A DNA stretch of 45,316 nt from Nonomuraea turkmeniaca. GTDB lineage: Bacteria > Actinomycetota > Actinomycetes > Streptosporangiales > Streptosporangiaceae. Shown here piece by piece: positions 9,582 through 18,263 of the stretch. Position numbers and translations under genes: made by a program. Numbering within the stretch: the first letter of the stretch is position 1; each line of letters begins with the position of its first letter. The notes under the pieces are model-generated. The model saw nothing but the letters and a program-made list of their open reading frames with translations. It did no database searches and was not told the DNA's origin. The stretch lies in assembly GCF_005889735.1 (NCBI RefSeq), contig NZ_VCKY01000064.1, positions 1-45,316 of the forward strand, written 5' to 3'.

Positions 9582-11168
9582 ATGACCATACGTGTGGGCC
9601 GCGTCTCCACGGCCGGTATCGCACTCGCGCTGGCGCTCACGGCAGGATGCTCAGGCGCCTCCGGTGCGCCCAAGGCATTAGCGAAGGCGGTGCTGAAGGT
9701 CGCCACCACCGCCAACGTCACCACCTGGGACCCGGTGAAGTCGTTCTCCACCGAGGTCTTCTACCTGGCCAACGTCTACGAGCCACTGCTGTGGAAGAAC
9801 CCGCCTGGCTCCGCGCAGCCCTACACGCCCGCCCTGGCCGAGAGCTGGGAAGCCAGCGCGGACAAGAAGACCTGGACCTTCCACCTGCGTCCCGGCGTGA
9901 CCTTTCACGACGGCGAGCCGATGAACGCCGCCGCGGTCAAGGCGTCCATCGAGGCGGCCAAGGACCACGGCGGCGCGGCGTTCATCTGGGCGCCGCTGAA
10001 GGAGATCACCACCCCCGACGACAAGACCGTCGTGATGAGCCTCAGCTACGCGGCGCCGATGGAGCTGATCGCCTCGTCGATGTACGGCGCGTGGATCGTC
10101 AGCCCCAAGGCCCTGGCCGCGGTCAAGGCCGACGAGAAGTACTACGAGAGCGGCAAGGACGGCGGCACCGGCGCCTACACGGTCGCCGAGTACACCTCCG
10201 GGCAGCGCGTGGTCCTCAAGAAGCACGCCGCGTACTGGGGCGGCTGGGACAAGGGCCAGTACGCCACCGTCGTCAACACGATCACGCCTGAGGCCGTGGT
10301 TCAGCAGCAGATGCTCACCGGCGGCCAGGTCGACATCGCCACCAGTCTCCCGCTGGAGAACATCGGCCGGATGCGCTCGGACCCGAAGCTGTCGGTCATC
10401 GACTGCGCCACGGCATCCAGCTACCTGGGCTTCTTCAACACCGCCAAGAAGCCGCTGGACGACCCGAAGGTGCGCCGGGCGCTGTCGTACGCGATTCCGT
10501 ACAAGGAGATCATCGAGGTGGGCGCGCAGGGCTTCGGCACCCAGGCGCGCGGCCCGGTGCCGGCCGGGGTCTTCCCTTACTCCGAGAGCACCCCGCAGTA
10601 CGTCCAGGACCTCGGCAAGGCCAGGGAACTGCTGGCCGACGCCGGTTACGCGGACGGCGGCGGCCTGAAGCTGAAGCTCACCTACGCGGCCGAGAACCAG
10701 TCGCAGAAGCGGTTCGCCCCGCTGATCAAGGACGCGTTCGCCAAGGTCGGCGTCACCGTCGACGTGCAGGCGATCCTGTTCAACCAGCAGTGGGAGCAGG
10801 CCAAGGCCGGCCCGGCCAAGGCGCAGGACATCTTCCTGCTGCTGTACTGGCCCACCTACTCCGACGCCGGCTCGGACAACCTGTGGTCGCTGTTCCACTC
10901 CAGCGAGAAGCCGTTCTTCAACCTCAGCTACTGGAACGACGCGAAGTTCGACAAGCTCGTGGAGAAGGCGGGCACCCTCACCGCGACCGACCAGGCCAGG
11001 GCCCGGGCGATGTACGGGCAGGCCATGAGCCGGCTGCACGAGCAGGCACCCGGCTTCTTCCTCTACGACGTGAAGGCCCCGCTCGTGGCGCCGAAGGGGA
11101 TCACGGGCCTGACCTGCAACCCGGACTACTCCTTCAACATCTTCTTCCACCGGCTGGCTCCGGCATGA
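9582..11168 (+). CDS. ABC transporter family-5 substrate-binding lipoprotein
   Basis: The 528-residue protein begins with a lipoprotein signal peptide (hydrophobic core GIALALALTAGC, lipobox LTAGC with Cys near residue 23), so it should be anchored outside the membrane. The body is a SBP_bac_5 protein: TWDPVKSFSTEVFYLANVYE, LAESWEASADKKTWTFHLR, GVTFHDGEPMNAAAVKAS and RRALSYAIPYKEII are hallmark blocks. Family members bind oligopeptides, dipeptides, nickel, opines, glutathione or other peptide-like solutes. It is the first gene of the operon and overlaps the first permease by ATGA. A good gaggag ribosome-binding site precedes the ATG. The substrate cannot be read from the sequence, but the amide- and lactam-hydrolase-like genes downstream suggest an amide-containing compound. 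Confidence 0.95.
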   Translation: MTIRVGRVSTAGIALALALTAGCSGASGAPKALAKAVLKVATTANVTTWDPVKSFSTEVFYLANVYEPLLWKNPPGSAQPYTPALAESWEASADKKTWTFHLRPGVTFHDGEPMNAAAVKASIEAAKDHGGAAFIWAPLKEITTPDDKTVVMSLSYAAPMELIASSMYGAWIVSPKALAAVKADEKYYESGKDGGTGAYTVAEYTSGQRVVLKKHAAYWGGWDKGQYATVVNTITPEAVVQQQMLTGGQVDIATSLPLENIGRMRSDPKLSVIDCATASSYLGFFNTAKKPLDDPKVRRALSYAIPYKEIIEVGAQGFGTQARGPVPAGVFPYSESTPQYVQDLGKARELLADAGYADGGGLKLKLTYAAENQSQKRFAPLIKDAFAKVGVTVDVQAILFNQQWEQAKAGPAKAQDIFLLLYWPTYSDAGSDNLWSLFHSSEKPFFNLSYWNDAKFDKLVEKAGTLTATDQARARAMYGQAMSRLHEQAPGFFLYDVKAPLVAPKGITGLTCNPDYSFNIFFHRLAPA

Positions 11169-12196
11169 CGCCGGGAGCGATGCCGCGATTCCTGCTCCGG
11201 CGGGCGGGGACCGCCCTGCTCGTCATGCTCGGGACGACGTTCGTCACCTTCCTGCTGGCCCGGGTGGTCCCCGCCAACCCGGCGGTCAGCTACCTCGGCC
11301 CGAAGGCCCGCCCTGACGAGATCGCCCGCATCGAGGCGCAGCTGGGCCTGGACCAGCCGCTGCCCTACCAGTACGGCCGCTACCTGTGGGACCTTTTGCG
11401 GGGCGACTGGGGCACCTCCATCGGCACCAAGCTCCCGGTCACCGACGAGATGTTCGGCCGCCTGCCGGCCACGCTCGAACTGCTGCTGATCGCGATGCTG
11501 CTGGCCTGCCTGATCGGCGTCGCCCTCGGCGTGGTCGCCGCGGCGCGGCAGAACCGGTTCCTGGACCACCTGATCCGGTTGCTGGCCATCGGCGGGGTGT
11601 CCGTGCCCGCGTTCTGGCTCGGGCTGCTGCTCCAGGTGTTCGTCTTCGGCGGGCTCGGCCTGTTCGAGCTCACCGGGCGGCTCGACCCGGACCTGGAGTT
11701 CACCGACCCGCTGCGCGAGATCACCGGCTTCCACCTCGTGGACGCCCTGCTCACCGGGCACCTGACCGCGCTGTCCGACGCGGCGGCGCACCTGGTGCTG
11801 CCCGCGCTGACGCTGGCGGCCTACCCGATCGGCGTCATCGCCCGGATGACCCGCGCGAGCATGCTGGAGATCCTGGCCGCCGACCACATCCGCGCCGCCC
11901 GCGCGTACGGCCTGCGGGAGCGGATCGTGCACTGGCGCATCGCGCTGCGCGGCGCGCTGCCGCCCACCACGACCGTCGCCGGGCTCACCCTGGCCTACTC
12001 GCTGACCGGCACGTTCTTCGTCGAAGTGGTGTTCAACTGGCCGGGCCTGGGGCTGTTCGCCTCCACCGCCCTGCTCAACATGGACTATCCGGTGATCATG
12101 GGCATCACGCTCTTCGGCGCCGCCGGTTACGTGCTGGTCAATCTGATCGTCGACCTGGTCCAGGCGCGCCTGGACCCGAGGGTGAGGTTGTCATGA
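11165..12196 (+). CDS. DppB/OppB-type ABC transporter permease
   Basis: The 343-residue integral membrane protein has the DppB topology. It has an N-terminal TM helix (LLVMLGTTFVTFLLARVVP), an external region with GLDQPLPYQYGRYLWDLLRG, and further TM segments (LELLLIAMLLACLIGVALGV; FWLGLLLQVFVF). The cytoplasmic EAA loop is EILAADHIRAARAYGLRERI, which docks on the ATPases. The ATG overlaps the stop of the binding-protein gene by four bases. It forms the transmembrane pore with the next gene product. Confidence 0.94.
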   Translation: MTPGAMPRFLLRRAGTALLVMLGTTFVTFLLARVVPANPAVSYLGPKARPDEIARIEAQLGLDQPLPYQYGRYLWDLLRGDWGTSIGTKLPVTDEMFGRLPATLELLLIAMLLACLIGVALGVVAAARQNRFLDHLIRLLAIGGVSVPAFWLGLLLQVFVFGGLGLFELTGRLDPDLEFTDPLREITGFHLVDALLTGHLTALSDAAAHLVLPALTLAAYPIGVIARMTRASMLEILAADHIRAARAYGLRERIVHWRIALRGALPPTTTVAGLTLAYSLTGTFFVEVVFNWPGLGLFASTALLNMDYPVIMGITLFGAAGYVLVNLIVDLVQARLDPRVRLS

Positions 12197-13089
12197 GCCG
12201 TCCGCCGGGCATGACCGGGGTCGTCGAGGCCGCCGCGCCCACCCGGGCCCGCCAGGTCGTCGCCGCGCTGACCCGCGACCGGCTGGGCCTGCTGGGCCTG
12301 GTCCTCATCGCGCTGCTCGTGCTGACCGCGCTGTTCGGCCCGTGGCTGGCCCCCTTCCCGGAGCAGGGGGCGGGCCTCGCCGACGTGGCTCGGCACGACC
12401 TGCCGCCGGGCGGCGCCCACTGGCTCGGCACCGACCCGCTCGGCCGGGACGTGCTGTCGCGCATCATCTTGGGGGCCCGTCCCGCGCTGGTCGTCCCCAT
12501 CCTGGTGGTGGCGCTGGCCGTGCTGATCGGCGTGCCGCTCGGGCTGGCCGCCGGCTACCGGGGTGGGCGGTTCGACGAGATCGTCATGCGGATCGCGGAC
12601 ATGTTCCTGGCGTTCCCGCCCCTGCTGCTGGCCATGGTGATCGTCGCGCTGCTCGGGCCGAGCCTGCTGCACGCGGCGCTGGCCCTGGCCGTGTCGTGGT
12701 GGCCGTGGTACGCCCGCCTGGTCCGCGGCCTGACCGCCGCGCTGCGCGACCGGCCCTTCGTCGAGGGCGCCCGCGCGCTGGGGCTGCGGCCGTTCACCGT
12801 GCTGTCCCGGCACGTGCTGCCCAACGCCGCACCGCCGGTCATCGTGCAGGCCAGCGTCGACATCGGCACCGTGATCCTCGCGGTCGGCTCGCTGGCGTTC
12901 CTCGGCCTCGGGCCGCAGCCGCCCACTCCCGACTGGGGGCTGATGGTCGCCGAGGGCCGCACCTACGTGATGACGGAGTGGTGGTTGTCGGCCTTCCCCG
13001 GCCTGGCGATCTTCCTGGCGGTGCTCGGCTTCAACCTGCTCGGCGACGCCCTGCGCGACGTGCTCGACCCCCGGTCGGTGACCCGATGA
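12193..13089 (+). CDS. DppC/OppC-type ABC transporter permease
   Basis: The 298-residue protein is the second permease. It contains the OppC N-terminal TM (LGLLGLVLIALLVLTALFGP), the HWLGTDPLGRDVLSRIILGA motif, several TM helices and the EAA loop FVEGARALGLRPFTVLSRHV. The C-terminal GLGPQPPTPDWGLMVAEGR motif is typical of DppC. ATGA overlaps on both sides show translational coupling with the flanking genes. It pairs with the upstream DppB-type subunit. Confidence 0.94.
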   Translation: MSRPPGMTGVVEAAAPTRARQVVAALTRDRLGLLGLVLIALLVLTALFGPWLAPFPEQGAGLADVARHDLPPGGAHWLGTDPLGRDVLSRIILGARPALVVPILVVALAVLIGVPLGLAAGYRGGRFDEIVMRIADMFLAFPPLLLAMVIVALLGPSLLHAALALAVSWWPWYARLVRGLTAALRDRPFVEGARALGLRPFTVLSRHVLPNAAPPVIVQASVDIGTVILAVGSLAFLGLGPQPPTPDWGLMVAEGRTYVMTEWWLSAFPGLAIFLAVLGFNLLGDALRDVLDPRSVTR

Positions 13090-14060
13090 CTGAACTGCTG
13101 ACCGTCGACGACCTCACCGTCGAGTTCACGCGCGGTGGCGCCGCCGTGCGGCCCGTGCGTGGCGTCAGCCTCACCGTCGCGCCCGGGGAGATCGTCGGCG
13201 TGGTCGGTGAGACCGGCTGCGGCAAGACGCTGACCGGCCTGTCCGTCCTCGGCCTGCTGCCGCCGGGCGCCCGCGCGAGCGGATCGGTGCGCCTGGACGG
13301 CCGCGAGATCATCGGCGCGCCGCCGTCGGTGCTGCGCGACCTGCGCGGACGCCAGGTCGCCATGGTCTTCCAGAATCCCGGCACCGCCTTCGACCCGGTA
13401 CGCACCATCGGCGCCCAGTTCGACCGCGTCATCCGCGCACACCGCGGCGGCTCACGCGGACGGGCACGCGAGCACGCCGAGCGGCTGCTGCGCGACGTCG
13501 AGCTGGCCGACACCGGGCGGGTCCTGCGGGCCTACCCGCACCAGTTGTCCGGCGGCATGCTGCAACGCGCCATGATCGCGCTGGCGCTGAGCTGCGACCC
13601 GCGCCTGATCATCGCCGACGAGGCCACCAGCGCGCTCGACGTCACCGTGGCCCAGCAGGTGCGCCGGCTGCTGCTGCGGCTGCAGTCGGAACGGGGCTTC
13701 GGCGTCCTGTTCGTCACGCACAACCTGGCCGAGGCGTACGACCTGTGCGACCGCGTGTACGTGCTCTACGCCGGGCAGGTCGCGGAGACCGGGCCGACGG
13801 CGGAGGTCTTCGACGCGCCCGCGCATCCCTACACCCGCGCCCTGCTCGACGCCCTGCCCCGCGCGGACCGTGCCGGGACGACACTGACCGCGCTGCCCGG
13901 CACCGTCCCGTCGAGCGTCCTGGCCGTCACCGGATGCGTGTTCGCCAACCGCTGCCCGCGCGCCGAGGAGACGTGCGAGCACAGCCCGCCCCCGCCGGCC
14001 GCCGTGACCGCGTCACGCACGGCGGCCTGCCACTTCGCGGACACCGGAGGCCCGGCATGA
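13086..14060 (+). CDS. DppD/OppD-type ABC transporter ATPase with C-terminal Cys motif
   Basis: The 324-residue ATPase has Walker A GETGCGKT (residues 41-48), the signature LSGGM (154-158) and Walker B LIIADE (174-179). After Walker B the usual Pro is replaced by Ala (DEATSALD instead of DEPTSALD), a mild oddity. The C-terminal oligopeptide-transporter extension carries spaced cysteines (GCVFANRCPRAEETCEHS, then AACHF). In some relatives, including the mycobacterial dipeptide importer, this motif binds an iron-sulfur cluster. It forms a heterodimer with the next ATPase and drives import. Confidence 0.93.
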   Translation: MTELLTVDDLTVEFTRGGAAVRPVRGVSLTVAPGEIVGVVGETGCGKTLTGLSVLGLLPPGARASGSVRLDGREIIGAPPSVLRDLRGRQVAMVFQNPGTAFDPVRTIGAQFDRVIRAHRGGSRGRAREHAERLLRDVELADTGRVLRAYPHQLSGGMLQRAMIALALSCDPRLIIADEATSALDVTVAQQVRRLLLRLQSERGFGVLFVTHNLAEAYDLCDRVYVLYAGQVAETGPTAEVFDAPAHPYTRALLDALPRADRAGTTLTALPGTVPSSVLAVTGCVFANRCPRAEETCEHSPPPPAAVTASRTAACHFADTGGPA

Positions 14061-14845
14061 TCCTCGACGTCCAGGACCTGCTGGTCCGTTTCCCCGGCGT
14101 GACCGCCGTCGACGGCGTGTCCCTGTCGGTGGCCGAGAACGAGTGCTTCGCCCTGGTCGGCGAGTCCGGCTGCGGCAAGACCACGCTCGCCCGCACCGTC
14201 CTCGGGCTGCAACGGCCCGACGGCGGCACCGTGGCCATCGCCGGGACGCCGCTGGCCGGGCTGCGCGGCCGCGCGCTGCGGCGGCTGCGCGCTCAGGTGC
14301 AGATCGTCTTCCAGAACCCGTACGCGGCCCTCAACCCGCGCATGACCGCGGGCCGCCTGGTCGACGAGCCGCTGCGGCTCGCCCACCCGGACGCCGGCCG
14401 CGACGACCGGCGACGGCGGGCCGAGGAGCTGTTCGACGCCGTCGGGCTCACCGGCACCCACCGGAGCCGCTACCCGCACGAGCTGTCCGGCGGCCAGTGC
14501 CAGCGCGTCGCCATCGCCCGCGCGCTGGCCGTCGGGCCGAGGCTGCTCGTGCTCGACGAGCCCACCTCGGCGCTCGACGTGTCCGTGCAGGCCCAGATCC
14601 TCAACCTGCTCGACCGGCTGCGCCGCACCCGCGGCCTGTCCTACCTGCTCATCTCGCACGACCTGGCCGTCGTGCGGCACCTGGCCGACCGCGTCGGCGT
14701 CATGCGCGCCGGCCGGCTCGTCGAGCAAGGGCCGTCGGCGCAGCTGCTCGACGCCCCGCAACACCCGTACACCAAGGCGCTGCTGGACGCGATGCCCGGG
14801 CGAGGGCGCGCCGCGCTGCTCGCCGACACCATCGAGGCGTCCTGA
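14057..14845 (+). CDS. DppF/OppF-type ABC transporter ATPase, short form
   Basis: The 262-residue ATPase carries Walker A GESGCGKT (35-42), signature LSGGQCQRVAIARAL (from residue 143) and Walker B LLVLDEP (163-169). Unlike the partner ATPase it ends soon after the HPYTKALLDAMPG motif and lacks the cysteine-bearing tail, so the two ATPases are not interchangeable. Coupled by ATGA to the upstream gene; 15 bases separate it from the nitrilase-family gene, so the hydrolase is probably co-transcribed. Confidence 0.93.
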   Translation: MILDVQDLLVRFPGVTAVDGVSLSVAENECFALVGESGCGKTTLARTVLGLQRPDGGTVAIAGTPLAGLRGRALRRLRAQVQIVFQNPYAALNPRMTAGRLVDEPLRLAHPDAGRDDRRRRAEELFDAVGLTGTHRSRYPHELSGGQCQRVAIARALAVGPRLLVLDEPTSALDVSVQAQILNLLDRLRRTRGLSYLLISHDLAVVRHLADRVGVMRAGRLVEQGPSAQLLDAPQHPYTKALLDAMPGRGRAALLADTIEAS

Positions 14846-14860
14846 CATGAGGAGAATCAC

Positions 14861-15799
14861 GTGAGTCGCATCATCGGCATCGTCGCCGCCCAGGTAGCCC
14901 CGGTCGAGGGCGACCCGGAGGCGACGTTCGCCAAGTTCGCCCTCGAGGTGCGCACCTGCGCCGCGGTGACTCCCTCACTGGACCTGCTGGTCTTCCCCGA
15001 GTACTACCTGACCGGCATGGGCAGCTACGGCGCCGCCACGCCGCCCGGCTACCTGGACTCCGTCGCGCAGACCATCCCCGGGCCGCTGACCGACCGGATC
15101 TGCGAGCTGGCCAAGCAGACCGGGAAATGGATCATCCCCGGCTCCATCGTGGAACGCGCCGGCGACGCCCTGCACAACACGGCGCTCGCGATCTCACCCG
15201 AGGGGGAGATCGTCGCCCGCTACCGCAAGCTGTTCCCCTGGATGCCGTACGAGACGTCGGTGCCCGGCGACGAGCACGTCGTCTTCGACATCCCTGGCGT
15301 CGGCCGGTTCGGCCTGGCCATCTGCTACGACGGCTGGGTCCCGGAGATCATGCGGACGCTGGCCTGGATGGGCGCCGAGGTCATCCTGCAGCCCACCTAC
15401 ACCCGCACCAGCGACCGGGCTCAGGAGCTTGTGCTGGCCCAGGCCAACGCCATCACCAACCAGGTGTACGTGGTCAACCCGAACATCGGCCGGCTGTTCG
15501 GCACCGGCCGATCCGTCGTCGTGGACCCCGAAGGCCGCGTGCTGGCCGAAGGCGGCAGCGGCGAGGAGTTCCTCACCCTCCACCTCGACCTGGACCTCGT
15601 GTCGACGATCCGCGAGCACGGCACCGCCGGCCTCAACGCGCTGTGGAAGCAGTTGCGTGATGCCGCACCGCCGTTCCCGCCCGCCGTGCACGGGTACACC
15701 CAGGGCGAGGTGATGCGCGACCTCGGGCCGCTGCCGGGCACCCCGGCCACGGCCCACCCCCGGACCAACCCGAACGGCCGCCCGACCGCCGTGGGCTGA
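14861..15799 (+). CDS. Nitrilase-superfamily carbon-nitrogen hydrolase
   Basis: The 312-residue cytoplasmic enzyme has the full Glu-Lys-Cys triad: FPEYYL (Glu47), YRKLFPW (Lys123) and LAICYDGWVPE (Cys155). These enzymes hydrolyse nitriles, amides or carbamoyl groups, releasing ammonia or an amine. The sequence around Cys and the GDEHVVFDIPGVGRFGLAI block look closer to aliphatic amidases or carbamoylases than to true nitrilases, but the exact reaction is not determined. It starts with GTG after a clear aggaga site, 15 bases from the transporter ATPase. The arrangement suggests the imported solute is an amide that it deaminates or cleaves. Confidence 0.92.
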   Translation: MSRIIGIVAAQVAPVEGDPEATFAKFALEVRTCAAVTPSLDLLVFPEYYLTGMGSYGAATPPGYLDSVAQTIPGPLTDRICELAKQTGKWIIPGSIVERAGDALHNTALAISPEGEIVARYRKLFPWMPYETSVPGDEHVVFDIPGVGRFGLAICYDGWVPEIMRTLAWMGAEVILQPTYTRTSDRAQELVLAQANAITNQVYVVNPNIGRLFGTGRSVVVDPEGRVLAEGGSGEEFLTLHLDLDLVSTIREHGTAGLNALWKQLRDAAPPFPPAVHGYTQGEVMRDLGPLPGTPATAHPRTNPNGRPTAVG

Positions 15800-15841
15800 G
15801 CCCGGTCCCCCATCCGGTACCACCCTCGTACGGGAGGAACC

Positions 15842-17638
15842 ATGCGCACACCCCCCATCCGCCGCCACGCATTACGACTGGCCCTGGCCGCGCTGCTCGG
15901 CACGTTCGCCGTCGCCACCGGGGCGTCCCCGGCGGCGGCCGCCGTCACCCCGGTACCCGGCGATCCGCTCACCGGCTCAGGCGCGGTCAGCCGCACCCTG
16001 CTCACCAAGGCCGAGCTGACCGGCGGCACGGCGACGTCGACCATCGCCGACAGCGCCTTCGCCCTGCCCGCTGCCGCGGCGATGCCGCTGCACACCTTCT
16101 CCGGCCGCCTGGAGCTCACCGGCGAGGCGACCGGGGGCGGCTTCACCGAGCTGGAGGACGACTTCGCCTACACCAACGCCGGTGACTCCCCGCGCAAGCA
16201 CCTGCCGGAGATCTCGCTGGAGTTCGTGCAGAACGGCAGCCACCTCATCCCGGTCGAGCAGGGCCTGCGGATCACCGGCAACGCCGTGTGGAACCTGCTG
16301 GTCAGCCCCGGCCGGGCCTGGTCCGAGACGGGCGACGGCGGCTGGTCGCGGGCCTCGGTGCCGTTCGCGCTGGTGCAGCGCAACGCCAACTGCGTGCACA
16401 ACGCCACCATGACGTTCCTGTTCAACGCCACCAGCGTGTCCCAGGTGCGTTACCAGGTCACCCAGGAGACCTGCCTGTACTTCAAGTTCGACCTGTGGGG
16501 CCAGCTCCCCGCGACGTACACGCCGTACCCGGTCGCGGGCGCGGAGGCCGTCCGGAACGCGCACGCGGCCGAGGTCGCCGGGCGGCTGCCCACCAAGCCG
16601 ATCGCCGCCCTGGCCGCCGACCACCCGTCCGCCGGGCTCGACCTCGCCGCCTTCGGCAGCGGCGTCACGCCTGCGCACATGAGCGCGTACGGGCTGCTCC
16701 ACGACGGGGTCAACTACGTGTCCGGGTGCTCCACCCGGCAGGGCACGTACCCGTTCTGCGAGGTGATGCGGCTGCCGTCGTACTCGACCGCGAAGTCGGC
16801 GATGGCCGGGACCGCGCTAATGCGGCTGACCCAGACCCACGGCACCGGCGTGTCCGGTCAGCTCATCCGCGACTGGGTGCCCGAGCACGCCTCGGCCACC
16901 GGTCGCTGGGCCGGCGTCACGATCAATCACACGCTGGACATGGCCACGGGCAACTACCGCTTCGCCACCTACATGACCGACGAAGGCGGCGCGATCGTGT
17001 CGGACTTCCTCTCCGCCGAGCCGTACGCAACCAAGATCGACCTGGCCTTCGACTTCCCATCGCGGGTCGCGCCGGGCACCAAGTGGGTCTACCACACCAC
17101 CGGCACCTTCATCGCCACCCGCGCCATGCGCAACTACCTCGGCTCGGACCTGTTCGACGAGCTGCGCGACGGAGTGTACGTTCCCGCAAAGCTGAGCAGG
17201 GGCGCGCTGACCAGCCTGCGCACCGGCAACAGCGCCACCGGGCAGGCCTTCGGCGGCTATGGCCTGTTCTACAACCGCGACGACATCGCCAAACTGGCCA
17301 AGCTGTACAACAACGACGGCGGCGTCGCGGGCGGCGTCCAGGTGCTGCACCCGGGTCTGCTCGGCGCCACCATGCAGAAGGACCCGGCCGACCGGGGCAT
17401 CGCCACCACCAGCGCGGCCGGCTTCCGCTACAACAACGGGTTCTGGGCCAAACAACTCACCCCGGCCGAGTTCCCGCAGTACGACTGCTCGTTCTGGGTG
17501 CCGTTCATGAGCGGATACGGCGGCATCACCGTGGCGATGCTGCCGAACGGCGCGACCTACTACTACTTCTCCGACAACGACGAGTTCTCCTGGTACGCGG
17601 CCGTGCACGAAGCAGGCAAGCTCGCCCCGTACTGCTGA
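15842..17638 (+). CDS. Secreted serine hydrolase (beta-lactamase/PBP-like fold)
   Basis: The 598-residue protein begins with a Sec signal peptide (RRHALRLALAALLGTFAVAT, probable cleavage after ASPAAAA). A roughly 230-residue N-terminal domain of unknown function precedes a beta-lactamase-family serine hydrolase domain with the catalytic S-x-x-K motif S315-T-A-K318 (SYSTAKSAMAG). A VYHTTGTF segment occupies the place of the second motif (usually Y-x-N), and the third motif is unclear. Family members include esterases, amidases and D-aminopeptidases. A gggaggaacc ribosome-binding site lies directly before the ATG, 42 bases after the nitrilase gene, so it probably ends this operon. It could trim an extracellular substrate before import. 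Confidence 0.87.
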   Translation: MRTPPIRRHALRLALAALLGTFAVATGASPAAAAVTPVPGDPLTGSGAVSRTLLTKAELTGGTATSTIADSAFALPAAAAMPLHTFSGRLELTGEATGGGFTELEDDFAYTNAGDSPRKHLPEISLEFVQNGSHLIPVEQGLRITGNAVWNLLVSPGRAWSETGDGGWSRASVPFALVQRNANCVHNATMTFLFNATSVSQVRYQVTQETCLYFKFDLWGQLPATYTPYPVAGAEAVRNAHAAEVAGRLPTKPIAALAADHPSAGLDLAAFGSGVTPAHMSAYGLLHDGVNYVSGCSTRQGTYPFCEVMRLPSYSTAKSAMAGTALMRLTQTHGTGVSGQLIRDWVPEHASATGRWAGVTINHTLDMATGNYRFATYMTDEGGAIVSDFLSAEPYATKIDLAFDFPSRVAPGTKWVYHTTGTFIATRAMRNYLGSDLFDELRDGVYVPAKLSRGALTSLRTGNSATGQAFGGYGLFYNRDDIAKLAKLYNNDGGVAGGVQVLHPGLLGATMQKDPADRGIATTSAAGFRYNNGFWAKQLTPAEFPQYDCSFWVPFMSGYGGITVAMLPNGATYYYFSDNDEFSWYAAVHEAGKLAPYC

Positions 17639-18263
17639 CCACTGCCGCCGGTGAGATTCTTGGTTTCCTCGCTGAATCTGGCCGAACGGGTTTCAGCGCC
17701 GTCCTGAAAGGGCTGGCCTGAGGTTGGCGGGATCCCGTCTGATCATCGCGACCAGGCGGGATCTTGTCGTTTCAGGGGCTTTCGAATCGGGTTCGTCCTG
17801 GTTGAGGAAATCGCGGCGCAGGCGCCCGGGAAGGCCCGGATTATGTCAGAGCGTTTTGTGGACACTGTTCCGCTATTACAAGGTGTTGGCAGCCGACGCC
17901 GATGATCGACCAGTTTGGACGGCAGCACCGCTCCGCACCGGAAGTTCCTTGGGTTCTGCGGCCAGACGGAGATCGGCGAGGCGAGCTTTGCTCCCCCTAG
18001 ACTCCGTTTCATGATTGGCGGAGAAGGGTGAGGCCACCGCCATCGTGTCCATCAGCCAGGTGGACGCGCAGACGGCAGTCGCCGAGGATCCGAAGGTTTA
18101 GGCCCTCAGCTCCCGAACGTGTCCCCAGCCGCCAGGTAGCTGATCTACAGGTCTTCGGGGGCTAGCCCGAAGAGGTCGGGAAAGAGCTGGGCCTGATCGG
18201 GATCCGACGACTGCCCCAGACGATCACACACCATGGCTGATTGTTGACGGAGAAGGCTCATTG
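17639..18263. other. 625-bp intergenic stretch without a convincing gene
   Basis: No full-length gene is recognisable on either strand. A terminator-like hairpin follows the serine-hydrolase gene. A second perfect 8-bp hairpin (tcttcggg / cccgaaga, 6-base loop) lies at 18152-18173. On the minus strand a 29-codon reading frame at 18145-18234 (MVCDRLGQSSDPDQAQLFPD and beyond, ending APEDL) has natural-looking composition and may be the leftover end of a lost gene; it contains the second hairpin. The remainder carries many stops. Confidence 0.5.
17731..17763 (+). terminator. Terminator hairpin after the transporter/hydrolase operon
   Basis: The arms gatcccgtctg and caggcgggatc pair over 11 bases with one G-T wobble and an 11-base loop, and are followed by ttgtcgttt. 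It lies about 90 bases after the serine-hydrolase stop codon and probably ends the long plus-strand transcript. Confidence 0.6.

Noticed and set aside
9678..11150. 490-codon frame antisense to the substrate-binding protein gene
   Set aside because: Composition is typical of antisense reading and no motif is present; the sense strand encodes a complete lipoprotein.
16288..17721. 477-codon frame overlapping the serine hydrolase in another frame
   Set aside because: Arg/Gly/Pro-rich with no motif; the hydrolase frame has signal peptide and S-x-x-K motif.
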